Shown here piece after piece: positions 38,307 through 56,298 of a DNA stretch of 64,000 bases. The stretch spans positions 3,830,622 to 3,894,621 of the forward strand of contig NC_068342.1 in assembly GCF_014633365.1 (NCBI RefSeq), given 5' to 3'. Every line of letters begins with the position of its first letter. Position 1 is the stretch's first letter. This stretch comes from Diospyros lotus. Its lineage: Eukaryota > Streptophyta > Magnoliopsida > Ericales > Ebenaceae. The position numbers and the translations under genes were made by a program. Under the pieces are notes generated by a model, which was not told where the DNA came from, did not search any database, and worked only from the letters and a program-made list of their open reading frames with translations.

Positions 38307-38852
38307 ATGGATCTTTATCTCTCAAAAATTCACAAGTACTATCCATCTCTCCCGCAGAATGATTTGAAAAAAATTTATGTTGCTAGGTGTGAAAGACTTA
38401 GGTTGTTGATGCTTAATAACATCCCTGAAGATATTCGTTGGCTGATCGAAGCAAAAGTTCGATTAGCTGGTGAAACTTTACCTAGTTTTAAGCATTTTCC
38501 AGGCTTAGGGAAGAGTAGTTTTGCGAAGAAAAGAAGAGCGAAAAGAGTGAATGGTTGTTACAAATGTGCTCGATGGACCTGTAACACACGATGCAAATCT
38601 GTGGGGTTTACGTCCATAAATCGAGAAGATAAAATTAGTTTCATAAAGGATGGACTGAGTAAGGAGTCTCTGGATGATATCCGATTGACTCTTGAGACGC
38701 ATCCGTGTGGAATAGTGCAAAGAGAACTTCTTGCTTTATGGACCCAGTTCAGAAGTGACCACCAACGCTATAGTCTTGGGAATCTGACTAAAAACGACCC
38801 TGTTTGCCAATCTATAAGAAAATTGGATGGGAAGCTTATCCCCACTTCATAG
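38307..38852 (+). CDS. 181-aa basic cysteine-rich (zinc-finger-like) protein of unknown function
   Basis: It starts MDLYLSKIHKYYPSLP directly after a poly-A run and is intact to a TAG. I do not recognise a family. The visible layout is a helical N-terminal half, a basic patch KKRRAKR at residues 74-80 that could be a nuclear signal or RNA contact, and a compact cysteine cluster C84-X2-C87-X4-C92-X3-C96. A C-terminal region without signal peptide or membrane segment follows. A basic patch next to a short Cys cluster is the design of small cysteine-rich nucleic-acid-binding proteins of some plant RNA viruses. The resemblance is of layout only and may be convergent. It sits in the slot of the Athila env-like ORF, 167 bp ahead of the LOG ORF. 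Part of its 3' half (38649-38703) recurs twice after LOG. Confidence 0.75.
   Translation: MDLYLSKIHKYYPSLPQNDLKKIYVARCERLRLLMLNNIPEDIRWLIEAKVRLAGETLPSFKHFPGLGKSSFAKKRRAKRVNGCYKCARWTCNTRCKSVGFTSINREDKISFIKDGLSKESLDDIRLTLETHPCGIVQRELLALWTQFRSDHQRYSLGNLTKNDPVCQSIRKLDGKLIPTS
38649..38703 (+). repeat. Stem-loop repeat, copy 1 (inside the cysteine-rich ORF)
   Basis: GATGGACTGAGTAAGGAGTC, a divergent centre, then GACTCTTGAGACGCATC. GAGTC and GACTC can pair, and GGAT-gat-ATCC forms an inner hairpin. The outer arms match copies 2 and 3. Confidence 0.75.
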
Positions 38853-38989
38853 AAAGTGTTTAAGCCATTTCTGGACGTAAAACCAGAGGAAGATGTGAGC
38901 CACAATCACAACTACTTATACATACGCATGATTTTTGTTTGTATTTATTTCTTGTTGAATTGTTGTATAGCTACTTTTGATCGCCAAAC

Positions 38990-39000
38990 TTCTTTTCAGG
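38990..39000 (+). promoter_or_regulatory. Splice-acceptor-like site ahead of the LOG ORF
   Basis: AACTTCTTTTCAG followed by GACATAC, 19 bases before the LOG start codon, with a T-rich tract upstream. Athila-type elements are thought to express their third ORF by splicing. Pairing with the donor-like site near 38237, or with a donor further upstream, would skip the cysteine-rich ORF. Confidence 0.45.
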
Positions 39001-39019
39001 ACATACAAAAGAAACAAAC

Positions 39020-39679
39020 ATGGAAGGCCAGTTAGTTCGTCGAATCAATACCATATGTGTACTTTGTGGCTATCAACTTGGGAGCGATATTTGTTACGCA
39101 CTTGCAGCGAGCGAACTTGGTAAAAAATTAGGAGAGAAAAAAATTAATTTGGTATATGGAGGGGGAAGTCGTGGATTGAATGGTTATGTTTCACAAGCTG
39201 TACATCTTGGAAATTCATCTGTGGTAGGTATAATGCCAATCCCTTTAGCTGAACCACATATTTTCGGGATTACACGCGGTCAACTTATAGAAACGACTTC
39301 TATGTCTGAGCGCATGGCTTGTAAGATTTATCAGTCAGATGCCTTCATTGCTTTACCAGGTGGTTTTGGAACACTTGAAGAAATCTTTTGTATAATCTCC
39401 TGGGCCAAGAATAATCTCCATACCAAACCTATTGGACTTTTAAATGTTAACCATTTTTTCGATGGGTTACTCTCTTTTCTTGATCAGGCTGTGGACCAAC
39501 AGTTCATTTCTCGTTCAGCAAGAAAGATTCTCATTTCTGCATCCACCATTGATAAGCTGCTAGAGAAATTACATGCTTATGTTCCACAGTACGATCCTCA
39601 TGAGCCTCGGATAGACTGGTCTAAGGCAATTAGTAACAAGCGCCAAAGGGGTCCGATTAATTTAGATTTATCACTGTGA
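39020..39679 (+). CDS. LOG: LONELY GUY-type cytokinin riboside 5'-monophosphate phosphoribohydrolase, carried by the retrotransposon
   Basis: 219 codons, intact and intronless, whereas plant LOG genes normally have several introns. LOG enzymes release free-base cytokinin from its ribotide in one step in the cytosol. The family motifs are present: ICVLCGY at the N-terminus (usually CGS), LVYGGGSRGLNG at 44-55, the catalytic Arg98 in SMSERM (usually MHxRK, so the Lys is Met), and PGGFGTLEE at 113-121 with catalytic Glu121. The rest of the Rossmann-like fold follows (SWAKNNLHTKPIGLLNV), and the length is normal. It lies after the integrase and before the 3' LTR, in the same sense, so it belongs to the element. 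It has clearly diverged from standard plant LOGs yet stays open, which suggests selection over many element generations. Activity is not proven. A bacterial-type lysine decarboxylase-like label would refer to the same family. Confidence 0.9.
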   Translation: MEGQLVRRINTICVLCGYQLGSDICYALAASELGKKLGEKKINLVYGGGSRGLNGYVSQAVHLGNSSVVGIMPIPLAEPHIFGITRGQLIETTSMSERMACKIYQSDAFIALPGGFGTLEEIFCIISWAKNNLHTKPIGLLNVNHFFDGLLSFLDQAVDQQFISRSARKILISASTIDKLLEKLHAYVPQYDPHEPRIDWSKAISNKRQRGPINLDLSL

Positions 39680-39696
39680 GAAATGCTCTTTATTAA

Positions 39697-39740
39697 GATG
39701 GCTGAGTAAGGAGTACTTTTTGTACTCTTGAGACGCATCT
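39697..39740 (+). repeat. Stem-loop repeat, copy 2
   Basis: GATGGCTGAGTAAGGAG, TACTTTTTGTA, then CTCTTGAGACGCATC. GGAGTAC-TTTTT-GTACTCT is a near-perfect hairpin. Confidence 0.8.
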
Positions 39741-39841
39741 AGTTATTGTACAACTTGCAGAATTTTTCTTGGTTGTGTTCTTTAAAAAAAAAAAAAAAAC
39801 AAAACAAAACTGTGGAATGTTGTTAGCAAAGTCTTTGATAA

Positions 39842-39882
39842 GATGGCTGAGTAAGGAGCACTTTTTGTACTCTTGAGACGCA
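39842..39882 (+). repeat. Stem-loop repeat, copy 3
   Basis: The same arms as copy 2 with one change in the stem (GAGCAC against GTACTC), and a similar sequence continues downstream (ACTTGCA, AATTTTT). Confidence 0.8.
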
Positions 39883-40040
39883 TTTTGCTTATCTTATGAC
39901 TTGCATGAAATTTTTATTTTGGTGTGAAAATATAAATATATATATATGGTGTGCTCATTTGTTGTTTAAGTTTTAGCAGTTCACAGCAAAATGGACTTGT
40001 GGAGTTACAGGTATTCTTAACAACCCTAATTTATTACTGC

Positions 40041-40057
40041 AATTCAAGTTGGGGGGT
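40041..40057 (+). repeat. Second polypurine-tract-like block
   Basis: AATTCAAGTTGGGGGGTGT closely matches the block at 37781-37795 and the true tract at 41467-41480. The first two copies are also both followed, within about 100 bp, by GTCTTGTGTGA. Confidence 0.85.
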
Positions 40058-41466
40058 GTAAGGTTTAGTTATGAATTATTTGGTTCATATTTAACTGTGA
40101 GTTTGCTATTGCTAGTTTGTAGTCTTGTGTGAATTGATTATCTTTATCTGCTCTTATTATTAAAAAAAAAAATTGTGTTTTAAATAACGCTATTCCTAAA
40201 GTTTTGAAGTTATGCACTGATAGCCGGTTAAGTTTGCAATACGAAACATGAATGCATTGATTTCTCATTTGAAAACATTTATGCATGAGAATAAGTAATT
40301 TACATTCATCAGGGATTCAAAATTTAGAAATTGGTTATCGGTCATAAAGTCAAAGGTAATAGTAATTAGCTGATTAGTACATTGTATGATCCCTCAACAG
40401 AAGTGGAGACTATTACCCAAGCAAGTGTTTGAGCCTAATAACCGTTAATTTTGAGTGAAATAACACTTACTCTAAATATGCTCTCTTGTTTATCTTATCT
40501 TTTCAATGGCTTCAAAATATCAATTCGCTTTGAATGTCTAGTATGATAGCGGATGAATTTGACTGGTTTCAAACTATGAATTAGATGACTGAGAAGCATG
40601 ATAGGGGGATCAATTTCTTTCATTTTGAGCCTATTTTTTTTCTTTAAATCAACCTCTTGTTAGCCCATTTGAGCCATTTGTAGTACAACTTCTTTCGTTA
40701 CCCTTGTTTAACCCATAACCATATGAATTTTATCCAACCTGGTGTGATTTTGGGAATTAGTCTGTTTATCTATTTTCATATTTAAAAAGAAAAAGAAAAA
40801 AAAAGAAAAAAAAAAGAGAAAAAAAAAAGTGAAAAAAGGGGACAAATTCTCTTAATTATTCAGCATAACTGTTTCAAAATAAATGCTAAAAAAAAAAAAA
40901 ATCCCGACACACCCTTTGCACACTCTACCTTTTCTTTGACAACCCGTATTAACCTTATAGCCCCATTACAACCCAGTCTGGTCCTTTTTTTATGCTATAA
41001 ATCATGTGATCTCAGAATTCGAGTTTGGAGTAGGGAATCATGTTTAAATTCAGAAGTTACTCGTCTAGAGCATTATTCCAATCATGAAGCTATGTCAATT
41101 TCCCTATTCTTTCATGAAAATACGTTCCTTGTATTTGGGATGGCACCGAATTTTGAACTTGTTCTGCATTTACTCTTATAACGGTGCACCCCCTTGTGTG
41201 TACACTTGAGGAATCCTTTTTATTGGAGAGAAAATCCATAGTAAGATTTGAAGTCAAAACTTCGAGGGAGTAAGTCTGTATGTTGGTTATCCTAATTTCC
41301 ATTCCTGAGATTGTATGACCTTTAACCAAAAATCTGATTTAGAATGCTAAATTATTTATTTAATTTTATGCATTTCGGTTTCGAATTTGAAATTTTTACA
41401 TTCATACAGTTATTGTGAATAAAGTTTGGCAGGTGTATAATCGGATTGCTAAGGGACTAGCAATGT
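40058..41466 (+). other. Non-coding 3' segment of the Athila-like element
   Basis: About 1.4 kb without a credible ORF, with A-rich and GA-rich runs (about 40785-40845). Athila elements typically have such a spacer before the 3' LTR. I see no host gene in it. Confidence 0.6.
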
Positions 41467-41480
41467 TTAAGTTGGGGGGT
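41467..41480 (+). promoter_or_regulatory. Polypurine tract of the Athila-like element
   Basis: TTAAGTTGGGGGGT directly before the 3' LTR start at 41482. It primes plus-strand synthesis. Confidence 0.85.
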
Positions 41481-41481
41481 A

Positions 41482-43536
41482 TGATTAGTGATTAATTTTA
41501 TAAAAATTTTGTTATAATTATGCCCTTCTTTTGATCTTAAAAATAGTTTAAATTAGATATTAATATATATTTTATGGTTATATGCAAGTTTAAATTAAAA
41601 AATGAATGAAATGAAATTTTAAAGTAAAATTTAATAATAATAATAATAATAATATATAAAATTATATATAATACATATATATCATTATATGCATGCATGT
41701 AATATATATATAATATAATATAATATATATATATATGTGCCATGTGTAATACATATATATAATATATAATTTATTAATAATATTAAATTATTTTTATTTT
41801 TTTTTTAGGCATGAAGAATTCAAGCCCATGAAGACTTAAAGTCCATGAAGAATTCAAGTCCATGAAGAAATCAAACCCATGGAAAAATCAAGTCCATGAA
41901 GAAATCAAGCCCATGAAAAATTAAAGTCCATGAAGAATTCAAGCCCATGAAGAATTAAGACCCAATTTGAGCAACCCATGGAAGATATTATTTGGAGAAG
42001 GCCCAAGGATTATTTTTAATCCTAATGAAGATTAAAAACCAATTTATAGAAATCTATTTTTATTTTTTATGTGAGAGCTTTATTAGGTGTGTTTTTTAGC
42101 TAAAATCCATTTAACTATTAGGTGGATATTATAGCTAAAATCCATTTAACTTTATGAATGCTTTATTAAGTATGTATTTTAGCTAAAATCCATTTAATAT
42201 TAGGTGTGTATTATAGCTAAAATCCATTTAACTTTAAGTGTGTGAGTGCCCATTAGATATAATTATGTCTAGTTGAATAATTAAAATTGTGTGGTTTGTA
42301 TTGCATCTTGTGGCCTATAAATAGATCACTTGATTGCATTTGTAAGTGTGATTATTATTCTTGAATAAAAGTTTAGTTGTTTCCTTATAATTCTCTCTTT
42401 GAGAATTGTTCTTGTTCTTTCTCATTTTCTTTAGTACTTTCTCTTATAATCTTACTTTTTTTCTTTCTTCTTTTAAATTCTTATGTCATTTATTATTACT
42501 TTATTATTCACCGCCTAAATGGCCGGTTAATTTGTGCCTTTAAATTTTTGTAATTTTAATTCTTGTCATTTAATTATTCACCGCCTAAATGGCCGGTTAG
42601 TTTATGCCTTTAAATTTCTGCAATTTTAATTCTTGTCATTTAATTATCCACCGCCTAAATGGCCGGTTAGTTTATACCTTTAAATTTCTTGTCATTTAAA
42701 TTTTGTTATTTAAATTACGTCATTTAAATTTATGTCAATTAACTTTCAAATAAAAATGAGTAGTTAAATCTAATCTTGGGTTAAGGCAAGGACAGTGTCC
42801 AACGCCAATGATTTCCAAAGAAAGCTGCGCTTTAAATAAGTAACATTAATTTAAATTTCAGTATGAGTATGTATTAATTATTAAAAAATCACTAGGTTTG
42901 GATTGGAGCGTAAGCCTAACTTAGAGCTTTCATGCCATGTATGAGAGTTACTAGAACTGGAAACGCTATCATACCTAAACCCAGATGATTAATTTAGTTA
43001 TTTTGTGTATTAATTGCAATTGGATTTATGGTGGTTGCTTAAATTAGAATCTCGCATATCATGTATGGGGATTGCTTAACCTAGAACTATCATCATCTCT
43101 AATTGCATTTAATAACAAACCCTCATATCTGAAATTAAATTAATGTTGCTAATTTTTTATGCTAAAATTTGGGAATCAATGGGTTGGTACTGAAATTGTC
43201 TTAACTCAAGCACTATCCAAATTCATATTTTTACGTTTAATGTTTATTTCAATTTCTGCCTTATTTTATTTTCTAGTATCTGTTGTCTAAAAAAAACTCA
43301 TAAAAAAACCTTGTTGCCAATTTGTCCAAATGCGTGTGCGTGTGTGTGACATTCTTTTTCTTTTGCCATAAATAAATCTCTCAATGGACGACCTGGATTC
43401 ATCCAGAAAATATAAATTTAAATTTGGACTACAACTGCACTCGTACACTGGCGAGTATAAACCTCTCACTAAAATAAAAAAAAAAGTTTTATTATGATTT
43501 GTTCTTATTATGTTTTAATTGCAGGGTGAGAGTGCA
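41482..43536 (+). repeat. 3' LTR of the Athila-like element
   Basis: 2055 bp, nearly identical to the 5' LTR. It differs mainly by one extra minisatellite unit near 41820-41860, a shorter AAT run, and about ten transitions. Confidence 0.95.
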
Positions 43537-43919
43537 GCCACCTCCCTCATCGCCTCCACCGTCGCTCTTTCTCGCTCGTTCTGTCAATCTCTCTCTCTAT
43601 ATATATATATATTGTGTATATATATACACACATAAATGAGAGTGCATTGTTGATAGAAATGAGAGTGCATTTCTGTCAACAAAGATGGTTCGCTCCTACA
43701 AAAAGGCCGCCGCCCCACCTTTGTCTCTCGCCGCCAACCAGCCGCCACCCCTACTCGATGCCAAAGATGGATTCCATCTCCCAACTATTGTAGACTCACC
43801 GTTGCAGGCTCTGAGGATGAAAAGGGATCAGGAATGAGAGTACTGCATTTGCCTGGAAAACAATCTCTCTCCCCCCCCCCCTCCATGAGAATTTATTTTC
43901 TAGTAAAAGTGGAAAAAGA

Positions 43920-43933
43920 GGGTCACGTGACCC
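43920..43933. promoter_or_regulatory. Perfect 14-bp palindrome with G-box core
   Basis: GGGTCACGTGACCC, containing CACGTG, the bZIP/bHLH G-box. It lies in a possible MITE whose right end is near 44048 (AATCAAACGGACCC). It may be a chance or element-borne site. Confidence 0.5.
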
Positions 43934-44480
43934 TAAGTAAGAAAACATTTTTCATGAAAAATTTGATCAATCAAATATTTCAAAAGTTAGAATTTGGATG
44001 AAAAATTACCATTTTTCATGAAAAAAATAACTAATCAAACGGACCCTAATTGTTATCCCTATCAAAACCATCATATTAAGGCTATTAGTGTCGATTAAAC
44101 TCTATTAATGTGAAAAGGTTCTATTTCATAGAGAGCCATAGTTAATTATGATACCAATAAAAGAGGGAGAAGGTTAGGGGTTTTGTTATGGTCGAGAAGA
44201 TCACTATCAATATTGAGAATGTAGAATGGATAAAGAAATAAAAAATTGAGAACAAAGAAGAGAAGAAAAATAGAGCTTAAAATTAAAGATAAAATAGCTA
44301 ATTTTACATACTCAATTAATTATTAAAAAAAGATCAATATTCCTTTTAAAATTACAAAAATAATTAATATAATTTAGATAAATCTAAAAATTGATATTAA
44401 AATTGACCTTAAATTTATTAATACAATATTAAATTTATCACTCCACACAGAGTAATGCTATTCATCTCAATTTTGTGTAA

Positions 44481-44899
44481 GGGCAATGTTACTTTGCCTG
44501 AGAGATTAACAGAGATGTTTATTTAAGGGGGTTAAAAAGATTAAAATGTTCTCATCCACTTTATAAATTTATAAAATGTGTCACTGTCCATTGCTCTCTT
44601 CTTTCTCTTTTCATGGTCGTCGATACAATTGTTGTTTTGTCTCTTCGTCGACCGCCGCTGCATTCTCGATGGAGGGAGGATTTAGCAATGATCGATGAGA
44701 CGATGACAGCAAGGTGACAAAGTGAAGACAGCGGTGAGGTGACGATTACATCGACAATCATGAGAAGAGAGAGGAGAGAGCAACGGATAACAACACATTT
44801 TACAAATTTATAAAGTGACCGTAGTATTTTGAGTTTTTGACTTTTTTTGGGGTGGGGGTGGGGAGTCCTGTCAATCTAGCAGATAAAATAGATTAATTC
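44481..44899. mobile_element. Mutator-like MITE, about 419 bp
   Basis: TTTGTGTAA flanks it on both sides (44472-44480 and 44900-44908), an exact 9-bp target duplication. The arms are long imperfect inverted repeats. The best part is TTTATAAATTTATAAAATGTGT near 44560-44581 (shown split: TTTATAAATTT, ATAAAATGTGT) against its complement near 44792-44815. No transposase is present. Confidence 0.75.
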
Positions 44900-45942
44900 T
44901 TTGTGTAAATGGGTCAGCCTGACACCAGCTGACCCGCCAAACCATGACTCATAAAGATGTGCGATGCCATGACATCAGCTCATTCGGGAAGAATGATGTC
45001 ACCATCTTAATACAATTCAATTTCTCAACGGCTATTCAACCTTTTTCTGTGTTCCAGGTCTTCGTGCAAGACTTCTTATTTTAAAATATTTTTTTCTTTT
45101 AATATGAAATGAAAAGTAATAAAAATTAAACAGAAAAAAACCAATCATTTCCTTCCATTTCCATTCCATTAATTCCGTAACATTTAAAAGTGAGAGGCAT
45201 TTCTCATCGTCAATCCATTTATACAATTATTGGATAATCATTTTTTTATGGTTGAAATGTGTTGATTTTCTATCAAATAAATTAAAATTCATTTTAATTC
45301 ATATCGACAAAGTTTTCGATGATCTCATAGAATTTCAACGGCCACTCACAATGATTACAATAATAATTTTTTTTTCTTCTTTTTCTTCAGATCTCTTATC
45401 TTTCTATTCTTTTTTTTCGAAGGGCGTCATTTCCTCTCTTTTTTTTAGCGGGCTATCTTGTCCTTTTATTTTATTTTTTTTTTTTTGGCAGTGTCCATCA
45501 ACCTTTATACCTTTCTCCCCTCTCCTTTCGGTCTTCTATTCTTCATTTTCAATGGGCCTTTTCCTTTCCTCTTCTTTCAATTGCAGTCGATTGGCAAACT
45601 CGAAGCTCGGACGATCAGACCATGCCGCAAATTTCAGTTAGTGGTAAGGTGAGTGAGAACTGAAAGGCTTTTAATTTGATTTTGAATCTTTGATAATTTT
45701 GACTCTTGATATATTATATATGAAAAATGTTATTTGTACTCCTTTGACTAATTCTAGAATTATATAATGTAATTAAAATGACAAAAAATATTCCTTATCA
45801 AAAGCGATGAGGTGAGACAGTGAAGCAATGTAAAACACACTACTAAAATACAATAGAGACAACTTGAAGCAACAAAGCAAGACTCGAAAAATATTTTAAT
45901 CATTTACGACCATATACATAGTCAAAGATATAGTCCTTAATA

Positions 45943-46184
45943 CCCTAGGGGCATAACCAAGTGGCAAAATGGCAAGTTGAATTTTGTCTGAGAGCTCCTA
46001 GTACGGGTTCGATTCCTAGAAGAAACAAAATGTTTCTTTCTGAAAGAAGACCTTAGAAGTAACATTAGTGGTGTCAAGGCCTACCACTCTGATTACTCGA
46101 ACACATCTCTCGATTTACCTCCTTAATGTAGTTCTAGGGACGGGATGGCTGAGAATGCCAATAATCGAGCGTACTTAAAAAAAA
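45943..46184 (+). mobile_element. tRNA-derived SINE (Au-like)
   Basis: A tRNA-like head with A-box-like AACCAAGTGGCAAAATGG and B-box GGTTCGATTCC (about 46005-46015), a tRNA-unrelated body and an A-rich tail. Flanks GATATAGTCCTTAATA (45927-45942) and GATACAATCCTTAATG (46185-46200) are a 16-bp target duplication with three mismatches, as expected for LINE-mediated insertion. Confidence 0.85.
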
Positions 46185-46758
46185 GATACAATCCTTAATG
46201 CACAAATAACATTATCCATTACATATACACATATATAATATTAACTGTTAGGTGTTACACTATTGATATATTGAGTACTTTATACATATATATATAATTC
46301 CAAAATAAAAAACCGAAATATCTCATTTCAGTGAAAAATCTATAAGGGTAGCCAAAACGGAATTGGGAAACTTGGTAGAATAGGGATCATTTTGACATTT
46401 TAAGAATAAAAATCAGCCATTAACCAAATGAAAGAAACACATGACGAGTGTGTGCATCGCATGGTGCTATGGAATAAAACCTCAACTTTCAAGGAAATGG
46501 GATGAATGAATCCATTTTGCATCACCATTCAGCATTACGAAATTGCTGTGATTATCCAACCACATTGGATCTAAAAGCCAAGTATTATGCTCCTGAAAAA
46601 CTTAGATGAGAAGCCAAAACAACATGAAACCCACACTGCGAAAACAAAACTGCTTCTCCATCCCAGAAACTCAAACCAGACGGCAGTATCTACTGAGCTG
46701 ATATAAATATGGTTAAGCTAAGAACATGGACAAAAACTCGTTCCCACATCTACTATCA

Positions 46759-56298
<9,540 letters not shown>

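Larger units (their letters stand above)
39680..40060 (+). other. 3' region of LOG: poly(A)-like run and duplicated motif
   Basis: About 105 bp after the LOG stop is a run of 16 A (39784-39799) followed by CAAAACAAAAC, like a captured mRNA tail. Two copies of an AAGATGGCTGAGTAAGGAG motif (39696 and 39841) begin a duplicated block of about 110 bp. The stretch ends at the second polypurine-like tract. Confidence 0.6.
29812..43536 (+). mobile_element. Athila-like Ty3/gypsy element carrying a LOG gene and a cysteine-rich ORF
   Basis: 13.7 kb. LTRs are 29812-31832 and 41482-43536, from TGATTAGTG to GAGAGTGCA. Over about 2 kb I count only some ten substitutions, mostly G/A or C/T, plus a 36-bp minisatellite change, so insertion is recent. 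The primer site TGGCGCCGTTGCCGGGGA (31842-31859) matches the 3' end of plant tRNA-Asp, as in Athila. The polypurine tract AAGTTGGGGGG ends at 41479. Flanks GCCTCC and GCCACC may be a target duplication with one mismatch. Gene order is gag-PR-RT-RNase H-INT, then a cysteine-rich ORF (38307-38852) and a LOG homologue (39020-39679), all on the plus strand. No env-like or transmembrane ORF is present. Confidence 0.95.
43537..46758. other. Intergenic region between the Athila element and CDC48C 3' end
   Basis: No host gene seen. It opens with C/T-rich sequence, an AT microsatellite (about 43600-43630) and a C run (43872-43881). The MITE, palindrome and SINE are listed separately. Bases 45250-45660 are T-rich with chance ORFs. 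The CDC48C 3' UTR should occupy part of 46440-46758. Confidence 0.55.

Noticed and set aside
38307..38852. Calling the cysteine-rich ORF a viral gene
   Set aside because: Only the basic-patch-plus-Cys layout is shared; spacing and the remaining sequence are not diagnostic.
46005..46020. A free-standing tRNA gene suggested by GGTTCGATTCC
   Set aside because: The cloverleaf is not complete, and the 16-bp target duplication and A-rich tail show a SINE.
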